This document shows, one piece after another, positions 44,001 through 54,880 of a stretch of 64,000 nucleotides of DNA; the stretch's first letter is position 1; every line of letters begins with the position of its first letter. The DNA comes from Alopecurus myosuroides (lineage: Eukaryota; Streptophyta; Magnoliopsida; Poales; Poaceae), in contig CM054057.1 of NCBI GenBank assembly GCA_028641055.1, forward strand, positions 401,502,814 to 401,566,813. Reading direction: 5' to 3'. The notes below the pieces were generated by a model. The model was not told the DNA's origin. It was given only the letters and a program-made list of their open reading frames with translations, and ran no database searches. The position numbers and the translations under genes are program-made.

Positions 44001-45821
44001 ACTCAGAGCGTCCACACAAGTTGAAGAATAACAAGTTGTTTTGTCCAACCATTGACCCAAATGGAAAATCCCAAGACTTTATCTTGTTATCTCTATTGTT
44101 ATGAAATTAGTTGACCTAGACCTACCCTAACCCAAAATGGAAGGCCTAACTTAGATTATTCAAATGTTTTGATGAAAATGAGTGTTACACATTGTTATGT
44201 GCCACTTTAGTTGAAGAAGTGATAATACCCCCTTGGTGACCTCTTGGAACTTCCTCGACAAGTATGGTTATAATAAAGTTTGATCTCTTCAAACCCAACC
44301 TAGTCCAAACCAAGTGTTTTCTAGGAACTTACTTATGGACCCATCATAGTATGAATCTTTTCAAACTCTAGCTTTAACCAATCCTGGCCATAGTAGATAA
44401 CCATAAACCCTTTTGCTATGGTTGTTACTTTGTATGTTCTCTTCATTTGTTTGTATGATTGCTAGAATGCTTGTTTATTTTGTTATTGTGTTTTCAATAA
44501 ATAGATTGTATGGAGAGCAACGATCTTTTGTGAAGAGAGTGTGAATTCTTCACCAACTTCAACAAGGCAAGTAACACACCATTCAACTACCCATTATTTT
44601 CTATATGCATTAGTTGATTTTGAGTAGTATGCATGATAGGAAATTTTACTAAGTTATATTATGTTGTGCTATATCCTAGTAGTGTGTAGCCATCCTTATA
44701 CATTGTTACTTTTGAAGACTTGGTACTTAGTGGATTCTTAGCCTTGCTACAAAAATTGTTTTACTTGATGTTGTGGAAAAATTCTAAGTAACAACTTCAA
44801 TGAACCACCTGGGTGGATTGGTAATGTAGGGCTGTTGATAGTTGAGTGTATCCCCAAGGGGGGTTCACTTGAAGGAATGCCACCCAGGAACAAAGTGATT
44901 ATGATGTTCCCCAAGTTTAGATTGCTTCCAGTGCAGCCTTTAGTTATATGGGCTCTGTCTTGATCAACTAAGTTATGAGGGTTCAGCCTGGGCTTGACAA
45001 TTAGATGTAGCATAATTATTGGTGGAACGGGTCTTGCCATTGGGTTGAATTCTTGCTTCTGAAAGGTCTCGTCTTGATTCTTCTCCTTTCCTTAATGCAC
45101 TCAGGGTGTATAGGATGTTTGGGTTGAATTGAGTCTGAAGGTGAAAGTGCACAAAGTCTGCAGAGTCAACAATCTAAGATCTTAGCCGTGTCCCGGGTTA
45201 TGGACAACTATGAGCAGCTGGACAAGGATGGATGGAAGAATCACATCATCATTTTCAATAAGTAAAGTTTTGACCAAGTGAACAGTAGATGTGGTGCTTG
45301 GATTTCAGTCCAATGATGCCACTCTTTGAAAAGAAAAGTTTGTTTTACAAAAGTGATAGGAGAAAACTGGCTTTATGCAAACTTAGCCAAAACTCCACCA
45401 AGCCAAATATGCATGTAGGTATAGTATTGCCATTTATATCCACCATAGTGTTACTTGCCAATACATTAAATTGTATTGACCCCCTTTGTGGCTGCATATT
45501 CCATCCTACAGGTGATTGAGAAGATGAGTGAGGATTTCGTTTAGGATCTCGAGACTATCGCCAACATGTTTTGCCTGTGGCACATGAAGAAGATGGGCTC
45601 AATGGTGTACTATGTTTTCCCTTGTATTACTTTGTTTCCTGCTAGTCTTCTAAGACTATGCAAGTTGTAATACTATTTTGTAAAAGACTGGATCATGCGA
45701 TGTAATAGAATTTGATGCATTTGCATGATATTTCATTTTGTACTGTGGTGCTAGCAATTGATCCAGGGACTAGCACAACAACACAGGTGTTCTTGCATTA
45801 TTTAAATGTGGGAACACTACA
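41087..45821. mobile_element. Solo LTR-like insertion, 4735 bp, TSD gatga
   Basis: Flanked by gatga at 41082-41086 and 45822-45826. It starts TATAACATCCC (a changed TG end) and ends ACTACA. No gag or pol frame is visible, so I read it as one very long LTR left by LTR-LTR recombination, or as a non-autonomous element. A GC-rich stretch around 42100-42720 follows a CTATATTT word (42099-42106) and looks like a promoter and transcribed leader. The start resembles the insertion at 55302, suggesting related families. Long LTRs of this size are known in LARD-type cereal elements; no family is assigned. Confidence 0.75.
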
Positions 45822-46244
45822 GATGACCATTGTAATATTCAAGGATTTATTTGAAGAATGGTCTTGATTAGAGTTGAGCATATTGCAAGTATGTATTGAA
45901 GAAACGGATTAGGTGGTATTTCAGAATCTTCAAGACATCATCAAATGAAGAAATAAGAAAAGATACAAGGTTGATCAATTTTTTGATAAACACACAAAGC
46001 TACAATATGTACCAAGTGGGATTGTGCATCTCTTGGTATGGTAAGCATTCGTCCATATAGCTTTGTGAACTAAACCATGATATGTGTTTGTGCCATTTAT
46101 ATGTGTGGTTAGGTATCGTTCCATGGGATGCGCCAAAAGAAGGATTTCATATAGCCCATGGTAGATGACGACAAGTAGTGTTCATCATAAAACTTGTTGT
46201 GGAAGATCAAGATAGAAAGAAAATGATCTAGAAGTGCTGACAGA

Positions 46245-46440
46245 ATTCTCAAGGCCGGAATCTCCGGGGTTTCGGACCGGAGTCTCTGGACTCAGGATTC
46301 TTCAGCATAGTAATCAAGTGGTGCCACCCATTGGAGTCTCACCGTAAAGTGTCCGGAGTTTTCGGCGTAGCCGGAGTCTCCGGTGTGCAGGGGCCGGAGT
46401 CTCTGAACTCAGGATTTCCCTGCCCAGAAGACCTTGGAGA
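46245..46440. repeat. CCGGAGTCTCCGG-type inverted words in the truncated LTR
   Basis: Repeated GGAGTCTC, CCGGAGTC and CTCCGG words, for example near 46252, 46272 and 46372. They occupy the part of the LTR equivalent to U3 in the neighbouring families. Confidence 0.7.
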
Positions 46441-46469
46441 TAATGTCCATATGAAGATTTTCCGAAGAT

Positions 46470-46490
46470 GGTCTCTCCCATAGAGAGACC
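46470..46490. other. Perfect inverted repeat at a rearrangement joint
   Basis: GGTCTCTC (46470-46477), a 5-base loop CCATA, then GAGAGACC (46483-46490). The left arm belongs to a plus-strand LTR and the right arm to minus-strand gag of a different element. Confidence 0.85.
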
Positions 46491-47974
46491 GATGGAGATG
46501 ACGCGGTAGCTATGGCAACATGGGCCACACCTACAACTTCATCTTCTCCTTCATCTCCGGAGCTATAGGTTTCCAGCGAAGTTCTTGTTTTGTGGAGCCT
46601 TGGCCTTGTTCTTGCGGACTATCTTGCCTTCATTTTCTTCTCTTGGCTTAAAAGGGCACTCCTTTACGAAATGATTTGCACTTCCACAATTGTAGCATGT
46701 CCTTGGTCGCTCTCCCTTCTTCTTGTAGTTCTTGTTTCGTGGAGGTCTTGGAGAGCCGTCCTTGTGAGCTTCCCATCTCTTCCAATATCTGTGCATAGCA
46801 AGGGCAATGCACTTATGAGCGCCGGTGTAAGTGTCCTCGTAGTCTTTGTCATCATGATCCTCCTCTTCAACATCTTCAACTCGAGCCATTTCCTTTGACT
46901 TCAATGCAAGATTGGGTAACTTTCCCATTCCTCTTGAGCGAGTGAGAGCATCATCTGCACTCTTGTGTGATAGGGATATGGCGATGAATTCACTAAGAAC
47001 ACCAATGGAGTTGAGGGAATTGTAGTCCGCTCTTGTCCGTATGCTAGTGGAGAGGTTCTTCTCGAAAGGTGTAATTGCTTTGATGAACTTCCTCTTTATC
47101 CACTCATCGGAGATATCTTATTTTCCAAAGTCCCTCGATTGATTGGAAAGGGTGACAACTCTCCTATATAGCTCCTCGTGGGACTCATCCTCTTGCATAA
47201 AAAAGTTCTCAGACTAGTCAATGGCCACATCATACTTGGATGATTGGATACTGCGTTGCCTTGAAACAAAGTATCAAGCTTGTCCCATGCTTCCTTGGCG
47301 GTCTGGCAACCTCAAATGTGAGTGAGATTCTCCCTTGGAAGAGCCTTTTTAATGATGACAAGGGCGGTCTTGTTGAGTTGAGATTCCACATCCTCCCTAG
47401 GAGTCAAGTTTCTTGGGTCATGGGGATGAAACCCATGAATCACACTCCTCCACAAGGCGGTGCAAGAGCCAGAAATATGTGACTCCATTTCAAACTTCCA
47501 AGAAGAGAATTCATTAGTGTTAAGCATGGGAGGAAATCCAACATTAAGAATGTGTGGCATTGAAACTATTGGATGGATGGAGTCATAATTTTGAGGTGGT
47601 GGAACTTTTGAGTTGGACCCCGAACCATTAGACGTTTGAGACTTGGAGCCTCCAGAATTCTCCTTTCCCTTAGCCTTTTGTGTGGCTTTCACCTTAGCTT
47701 TGGCAATGTTGTCTTCGATCTCGGTATTGTCTGGAATAGTTTCCTCTTCCAAACTATCCGCATTGGAGACATGGAGAGAATCCATGCGCCCCTTAGGTTT
47801 ACCCATCATGTTCTCCAACATCATCTTGATGGAAGAAACCTCTGAACCAACACTAGAGATAACCTTGGACAATTGGGTTTGAATGGCCACAACCATTGTC
47901 TCTGGGTTAGCTATAGTCTCGGCCATTTTGGAGAGCTCGTCCTTAGAGGATTTGGGGTCATCTCTGTTGGTCAT
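46483..47974 (-). pseudogene. Gag pseudogene of the minus-strand Maximus-like element
   Basis: ATG at 47974 (MTNRDDPKSSKDELSKM). The first 221 codons to 47312 are open. They hold a Ser/Lys/Glu-rich linker, then the Copia Gag region starting FPPMLNTNEFSSWKFEMESH and continuing into the UBN2-like helical domain. Stops and shifts follow from 47311 to about 46930. The 46928-46563 part is open again and has the zinc knuckle CYNCGSANHFVKEC at about 46690-46650 with basic flanks. Past 46563 the frame appears shifted, with SSGDEGEDEVVGVAHVA-like content before the break at 46483. It cannot make full Gag. Confidence 0.83.
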
Positions 47975-48011
47975 GATACTCTTAGGCAGTTAAGCCCGAT
48001 ATAAGAGCCTA

Positions 48012-48024
48012 GGCTTTGATACCA
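48012..48024 (-). other. Primer binding site of the minus-strand Maximus-like element
   Basis: Minus-strand TGGTATCAAAGCC, one mismatch from the usual initiator methionine tRNA site TGGTATCAGAGCC. Confidence 0.85.
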
Positions 48025-48027
48025 ATT

Positions 48028-49384
48028 AAAAGTACACAATGGTCAACTAGAGGGGGGGTGAATAGGCGACCTATAAATTTTAATCCTTTTTCACTTTTAG
48101 ATGGGCTTTATCAAGTAAGCAACTTGATTATCTAGATGTGCAACTAGGTAGACACCCTATGTGATAAGAAACAAGTATGCAACGGAAGTAAATGCAAGGC
48201 ACAAGATAACCACAAGTGAAAAACACGGAGACACAGATATGTTTCCTGTAGTTCCTTCTTAAAAGAAGCATTTCTACGTTGGAGAGGTGGGGAGCCACCT
48301 AGGCACTCCTCAATAGCACGGTTGTGCACACATTGTTCTCCTTGAGCTTCTCCGGTGAGGGAGATTCTCGTTTCCACTATGAGGTCGACTTGAAGGCGTT
48401 GACCAAACCTTTACAAGGGGGTTGATGCTACTCCACAAGTGAGATGGAGGCTCTCAACAATCCGAAGCTTCTTTCTACAAGGTGGAAGCTACAAGCAGTA
48501 GGGTTTCTCTAGGATGACAAAAAAAAGAGATTACAAGATCCCAAGGGGTATGGTATGGGAAAACAATTTTTGTCTTGGTAGAAAGGTAGATCTAGGCATC
48601 CTCCATGAGATCCTTGAAGGGCATCGAGTTTGGTTAGAGGAGGAGGGAGACCGGGGCGTTTTGAGCTCTTGAACAATGGAGGAGAGAGTGGAATGGACGG
48701 ACTAGATGTCTAGATGAAGAAGACAGTTATTTATAGCCTCCTCCAAGATCTGACCGTTGCAGCTCTCCAGGGCCGGAATATTCTGGTGTTAGTACCAGAA
48801 ATTTCCGGGGCAGTCAGGATGGATATTTGAAATATATGGTGGGCGGATTTTTGAGTAACCCGAGGCCAGAATTTTCCGGCTAATAATCCGCCCCATCTCT
48901 GCAAGCAGGTAGCAGTGCCCCATCTTATTTTCGCTAAGGACTAGGGGGGCGGATATTTTCCCCAAAATATTCCGGGCAAATTTCCGCCCCGTCTTCTACG
49001 AGCGGGCACCAACGACACCTCCAAAAATCTGCTTAGGACCAAGGGGCCGAAAATTTTCCCAGGAAATTTCCGGGCAAATTTCCGCCCCAGCTTCTGCGAA
49101 CGGGCAGCTGGAGGCTAGGAGTCCATCTTCTGAAGTTAGAGAGGGCCGGAATATTCCGGTGCCGAGGCCGGATATTCCGGGCTATATCCACCGGATATTC
49201 CGGGGCAAGTGGCCTGAATAATACGGCTACAGTTTTTCTTCTTCAGAAATCCTTTGTGTAACTTCTTAAGAATATCATCGTGAAATATATATGAGGCCAT
49301 CTGTAGACACTTAAACCATATGGTTAGTAATCATACCCGCGTTGTTATCATCACCAAAATCATCAAAGGAGACATGAGCTTTCA
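48028..49384 (-). repeat. 5' LTR of the minus-strand Maximus-like element
   Basis: 1357 bp, minus-strand start TGAAAGCTCATGTCTCC at 49384. TATA box TATAAATA at 48735-48728. A CCGG-rich cluster lies upstream of it (48771-49206 in plus coordinates), the same arrangement as in the LTRs at 26291 and 34592 although the sequences differ. The end CCTATTCACCCCCCC near the PBS is shared with them. Confidence 0.83.
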
Positions 49385-49680
49385 GCCGCCCAATGGTGTG
49401 GCCCCCATGTGCCCCCCTCCGGGCCTCTTCGGGACTCCGTGGAACCTTTGGGAATACTAAGACTTCCCGGATTCAAATTTTTCTGTTCCGAGAATAATTC
49501 TAGAACAACTTTTCTTAAACTAAAAACAACAGAAAACATGAACTGAGTCTTTGGCATCTTCTCAATAGGTTAGTCCCAGGAAATCGATAAAAATGACATA
49601 TAGTGTAAGGAAAACATGTAGCATATGGCATGAAAACAACATGGAACATCAGAAATTAAGGATACGTTTATGACATATCA
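49385..49680 (-). repeat. 3' LTR remnant of the Athila-type element
   Basis: Matches 54702 to about 54410 of the 5' LTR, including the CCCCCCTCCGGGCCTCTTCG and TTAGTCCCAGGAAATCGAT blocks. The copies differ at many sites. Confidence 0.88.
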
Positions 49681-49694
49681 ACATCCCCAAGCTT
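49681..49694 (-). other. Polypurine tract of the Athila-type element
   Basis: Minus-strand AAGCTTGGGGATGT directly before the LTR start TGATATGTC. Confidence 0.8.
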
Positions 49695-52302
49695 AGTTCC
49701 TACTCGTCCTCGAGTAGGTAAACGACAAAACAAATAATTTCTTAGGTGACATGCTACCAACATAAACTTGATCATCTAAATTGTAAAAGCATAAGTATAG
49801 CCGAGATCATAGAAATTTAAACACAAGCATGATAGATATAATTTTAACAATGAAACATAGCTATCACTTTGCATCATGAAAAGTAACACAAATAAATGAT
49901 CATGAATAATAATGCACTCGAAAGTTATACGTTTGTTTCAAGCATAGAGAAAACATAGCAATGTGATATTTCGCTTGTCCTTAAGAGTGGGGCAAAACAT
50001 AAATGCCACGACACATTTCAAAGTTTAAGAGGAAGACTAGAAAAAATAATTTGAGAGAAAATAATAACACAACATGAATCAATTAAAAATGTTTCTAGGA
50101 CAAATGCACATTAAAGTCAGAATGGCAACTATGCTCTCTCAACTGTGCATAAAGATAGAATATGGAGACTCAACATAAAATTAAAAGAAAGTCCCTTCGC
50201 AGAGGGAAGCAGGGATTAAATCATGTGCTAGAGATTTTTATTTTGTTAAACGTAGCTATCGAAAACTTTTTTTAGAGAGGTGTGTATGCTTATGTCAACG
50301 AATGGTAAACAGAAAATACAGTATGTCACAAGCCAACTATACTTCACAAGAGAGGCTCCCATAGAAGGACGCATCTGGGTAGAAGGTCATCCCTCTTTCT
50401 CTGTTGTTTACACAACTATGCTTTGACTGATAAATCAGGGGCAAAAATAGTGGAGAGAATTCGCTGTATAGAGTTTGGGGCTAGGCATCCCGCTGCCAGC
50501 TCTTCTATCAATTGGCTAAGCGGATGAAGTCACTAGTCCATGGTGTGAAAGTACAATCAACAAGTGAGATAAAGATTCTCTATTTATGTCCTCATGAGCT
50601 AAAACAGGAGCACAAAACAGGAGTAATTTTGAAAGATTCAAAAGTAACACATGAGCAATTTACTTTGGAGTGGCGGTTAAATACCACATATAGGTAGGTA
50701 TGGTGGACACATTTGGCAAACTTTGGTTTTTTGGAGTTGGATGCACGAGTAGAGCTCATACTCAGTGCAGGTGGAGGCTAGCAAAAGACTGGGAGCGACA
50801 AATCAAGAGAGAAATATTGGCCATAATCATACGTAGTGACAAAAACATCATTAATGAAATCATAAAGGGTATTATAAGTTCAAAAACTAAATGATCATAG
50901 AGGCTATAAGTGACTGGTTTTTAGTCATAAACATGGTGTGAGCATGCGCCAAGTCAACCAGATAAAACATTCAAAGGAGAACACCACAAATTTATGCTTC
51001 AATATGACATAAACAACTCATGATTCTTTCAAAGGTACATTAAACACTCTCAGATATTTGATACAAGTCATGCTACAAAAATAAACACTAGGTTTTAGAA
51101 TTTAAATAACATCTAAAATGACATGAAAAAGTCTAGCCACAGTCTATACAAGCTTATATTTGCACCGTTATAAGCACACAAACTTTACTACTACTTTCCA
51201 ACACCAAGAATTTTATACTAAACAAAAACTCTCCAAGAGATACAACAATTAAACAAGAGAGTACTAACATAAATCTACTAAAACTAATAGCTCTGAATAA
51301 GAGATGCAAGAAAAACAGGAGCTAAAAAAGAAATGTGCAGCAACTAGAAGAAAAACTAAGAATACGAGCATAACTAGTATTCAATGAAAAAACGGAGTGT
51401 GTCTCTCTCCCACACAAATAATGCTAGGTTCCAACGATATTATTTCAGCAAGGAAAACAAAATAAAATAAAATAAAAACAAACATACGCTCCAAGTAAAT
51501 TTCATATGATGTGAACGAATAAAAATATAGTTTCACTAGAAGTGACGTGATAAATTGTTGATTAAGTAGGGGATGCCTTGGGCATCCCCAATCTTCGACG
51601 TTCGAGTCTTCTTAAAATTTTCTGGTATGAACCACGGGGGCATCCCCAAGGTTTAACCTTGCACTCTTCTTGATCACATTATATCACCCTCTTCTCTTGA
51701 CCCTTGAAAACTACCTTCACACCACACTCAAAATAGTTCAAATTAGAGGGTTAGTGCAACAATAAAAAATCCATGGGTTCTGCAAGGGCACAAGTTCTAT
51801 TGATACTTTTAAACATTATCTACAGCCACTGATGTTTCATGAAGCAAAGAAATCCACTTGACATAGTAATAGAGCAAATGTAAGAAAAATGGCAGAATCT
51901 GCCAAAACCAGAATAGTCTGTAATGACGATTTTTTTTTGTTGCACTTAAGTTGCTCAGATCAAAAAACATAAAGAATAATAAAGTTTTGGAATCATCTTA
52001 GGAATAAGCACAAAATTTTCAGGTCATTTTGATCTTTCTGCAATTTATACGATTTTTTTACGGTGGACAGAAGAAATCTGTTTTCTGCGCAGAAATCCAA
52101 AACCAACTCGAACTTTCGCTAGAAACTTTACTTGGCACAACTAAAAAATGAAAATAAAGATATAAAGGATTTTCTACAAAAGTATACAACCCCTTGACTC
52201 AAAGAAAACAGATAAAAATAAAGAAAAAATAAAACCATGGGTTATCTCCCAAGAAGTGCTTTTCTTTAATGCCTTTTAGCTAGGCCCAGAAAAATGGAAT
52301 CA
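49695..52302. other. Non-coding interior of the Athila-type element
   Basis: About 2.6 kb, A-rich on the plus strand, with no credible gene. It contains a perfect 9-bp hairpin at 51569-51589 and a related GGGGGCATCCCC word at 51645-51656. No pol remains. Confidence 0.65.
51569..51589. repeat. Perfect hairpin GGGGATGCC-TTG-GGCATCCCC
   Basis: Two 9-base arms around a 3-base loop in the non-coding interior. The minus strand reads the same way, so the RNA of either strand could fold. Confidence 0.9.
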
Positions 52303-53022
52303 CGTGTTTTCAAGTGAAGTAGCATCCAAATCAATAATTTTCTCCAAAACACCACTTGTATCAATTGGTACTTTAGGTACCCCTGAAGATGATTCAACAT
52401 GCAAATCACTTTTATTTTCACTAAAAGTTTTATTAATTTTAAGCACATTAGAGGATTTTGGTTTAGGCACGTTGGGGACATACATAATTTTTTTCTATTT
52501 TCCCATAGAATGTTTCAGCCTATTAAACTTAAGAGAAGAAAAGGTTGAGCTTACATTTTCCATAGCCCCCTCTAATTTACCAATCCTCATGTTTTGACTA
52601 TCATGGATATTGCTAGCTTCTAAAACAGTACTTCTCTTGTTGATACTTACTATTGTTTCATTAACTTTGCTAGCATTATCGAGCAAGTTTGGCAAAAATT
52701 TCTCCATAGAGTTTAGCTTTTTAATAACATCATCTAAAGTGATCTCAGTTTTAAGAACCTTAGTAGGTGGTGTTCCAACTAAACTTTCAATTAAATTACA
52801 TGCTTCCAAAGCAGGAGTTCTTAGAAAATTACCACCGGTAAGAGTGTCTAGAACATACCTATACCAGCTAGTAATGCCAACATAAAAATTTCTAAGAAGG
52901 ATTAAAGTGGAATATTTCTTAGTGCATCTATGATGAGAATCACTTATTCTATACCAAGCATCTTTCAAACTTTCTCCCCCTTGTTGTTTAAAAGAATGAA
53001 CCTCAACTTCAGGAACACTCAT
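52303..53022 (-). pseudogene. Athila-type gag-like frame with one in-frame stop
   Basis: Start at 53022 (MSVPEVEVHSFKQQGGESLK), in frame to 52498, a stop at 52497-52495, then open in the same frame to 52303. The protein shows the retrotransposon Gag core: LKDAWYRISDSHHRCTKK, LILLRNFYVGITSWYRYVLD, TGGNFLRTPALEACNLIESL. A helical segment with KLNSMEKFLPNLLDNASKV follows, then a Ser/Lys-rich tail. Gag makes the virus-like particle. No CCHC knuckle was found. The similarity to Athila Gag is from memory of the family. Confidence 0.78.
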
Positions 53023-53189
53023 TTTAGCAAGATTAAAAACAGGATAAAAACAACATCTAGAATAAGAACTATTTTTTTTGTGTTTTTGATAAGGAGAAGC
53101 AAACAAGACAAAATAAAATAAACTAAGCAAAACTAAAACAAAGTAAAGAGATTGGTAGTGAGAGACTCCCCTTGCATAAATTCTCTTCC

Positions 53190-53206
53190 TCCCCGGCAAT
53201 GGCGCT
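53190..53206 (-). other. Primer binding site of the Athila-type element
   Basis: Minus-strand AGCGCCATTGCCGGGGA, close to TGGCGCCGTTGCCGGGGA, the Asp-tRNA-complementary site of Athila elements. It lies about 9 bases inside the LTR end. Confidence 0.85.
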
Positions 53207-53215
53207 AGAAAAGCT

Positions 53216-54702
53216 TGATGGAGTGTAGATACACGCTCATTGGGAGACCCCAGGCACAAGGTGTAAAGAGTGCAGCAGCAAGTTTTCCCTCAGAAAAGAA
53301 ACCAAGGTTGAATCGACCAGTAGGAGGACAAGCAACTTCTGAAGGTTGATGCAGTTAATGTGGTAGGGTGCACTACCGGTTCAGCAGCAACATGGAACCT
53401 ACACAACACAATCAATTCACTTTGCCCCAACGTAGCAGTGAGGTTGTCAATCTCACGGGTTTTGCTGATAACAAAGAGATTAAATGTGTGGTGTGGAAAA
53501 CAGTACGAAAACAATGTGAAAACAGCAGTAGCAGTGTGAAAATAGTAATTGTAGTGGTTCTATTATCAGTATGAGAAAATGGACCGGGGTCCACAGTTCA
53601 CTAGTGGTGTCTCTCCATAAAAGATAGATAACATGTGTGGTGAACAAATTACAGCTGGGAAATTGATAGATAATGAAACATGCATGACATGATCATTACT
53701 ATGTGATTCATGCGAGAATTACAACAAGACTCATAGACCGTTATCCAACTGCATCTATGGCTAATAATCCACCCTCAGAATATCATCCGAACACACCTTG
53801 GGTATTAAGTTGCAAGCAACATATAATCGCAGTAAGAAAAGTGTGTAATATAAAAACATCATTGTTTTCTCCCTAATGGCAACAACACATCGTCCATCTA
53901 TCACGTTTCTTTCACTCGAGCAGAGATGCAAAGGAGGCATGAACCCACTATCAAGCATAAATACTCCCTCTTGGCTTTTCTAGAGCATATACTAACAACG
54001 GAGAGCATGCAAGATCATAAATAACATACACATGAAGACAACATGATAGAGATAATCAAGAGACATAGCATTCAATAATCATCGGATCCCAGCAAACACA
54101 ACATGCGATCATGTAGGGAAGCTCACGAGATCTAAACATGAGGCATAAAGAGGAGAGGACAACCATCTAGCTACCTCTATGGACCCGTAGTCCAAGGATG
54201 AACCCTCCTGTGATGATTTCCCCTCCCGGCAGGGTGCCAGGGAGAACTCCAGAACCCTCCCGATCTCGGGTTGACGATGACGGCGGCCGCGGGTGTTTTT
54301 CGTGGAAAAGTGGTATATATTTAGGGTTCACGCATCGGGGGAATAAATAGGCGAAAGTAAAATGGCGGTGGGCTCCCGGGGGGCCCACACCACCCCATGG
54401 CGCTGCCAGGGGGTGTGCCGCCCTATGATGTGCCCCCCCTCCGGGCCTCTTCGGGACTCCGTGGAACCTTTGGAAATTCTAGGACTTCCGGGATTCGAAT
54501 TTTCCAATTCCGAGAATATTTCTAGAACAACTTTTCTGAAACTAAAAACAACAGAAAATAGGAACTGGCTGTGTGGAATCTTGTCAATAGGTTAGTCCCA
54601 GGAAATCGATGAAAATGACATAAAGTGTAAGGAAAATATGTAGCATATTGCATGAAAACAACATGAAACATCAGAAATTAAGGATACTTTTATGATGTAT
54701 CA
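53216..54702 (-). repeat. 5' LTR of the Athila-type element
   Basis: 1487 bp; minus strand starts TGATACATC (54702) and ends CTCCATCA (53216). A TATA-like TATATATTT, minus AAATATATA, lies at 54314-54322. Confidence 0.87.
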
Positions 54703-54880
54703 GGTCCCTTCTCCTCTTCTCTGTTTGTTGCCTCTTTATTCTCTCGTACGTATCCATCACACATGCTCATCTTCGCGAGAAATACAACACGTCGCAACGG
54801 GGGGGGGGCTTTGCACGTCCCGCACATAGCTCCACCGCCGAAGATCTTCCTCTTCATGCTGCTCCATCGACGACGAGCAG

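Larger units (their letters stand above)
40941..46482 (+). mobile_element. Truncated Maximus-like LTR, split by a solo-LTR-like insertion
   Basis: TGAAAGTGCATTGTGCCCCC at 40941 matches the start of the 26291 LTR with differences. Homology runs to about 41086 and resumes at 45822 after the inserted element (GACCATTGTAATATTCAAGG beside GGCCATTGTTATATGCAAGG in the other LTR). It continues to the GGTCTCTCCCAT word at about 46470, equivalent to position 26908 of the 5' LTR. From there the sequence changes abruptly to minus-strand gag of another element. The TATA box and the remaining U3/R/U5 are lost. Confidence 0.82.
46483..49384 (-). mobile_element. Minus-strand Maximus-like Copia element, 5' LTR and gag only (truncated)
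   Basis: Read on the minus strand: LTR from 49384 (TGAAAGCTCATG) to 48028, PBS, then gag from 47974 down to 46483, where the element is cut off. It is inserted in the 3' LTR of the Athila-type element, whose sequence continues at 49385. Pol and the 3' LTR are missing because of the joint at 46470-46490. Confidence 0.85.
49385..54702 (-). mobile_element. Non-autonomous Athila-type Ty3/gypsy element, 3' LTR truncated
   Basis: On the minus strand: 5' LTR 54702-53216 (TGATACATC to CATCA), Asp-tRNA-type PBS, gag-like frame, non-coding interior, polypurine tract, and the first 296 bp of the 3' LTR (49680-49385) up to the nested insertion. LTR starts TGATACATCATAAAAGTATC and TGATATGTCATAAACGTATC match each other. 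The PBS type and the AAGCTTGGGGATG tract are typical of Athila elements of cereals. No pol is present, so it depended on a partner. The target duplication should be ggtcc (54703-54707); its partner is lost. Confidence 0.87.
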
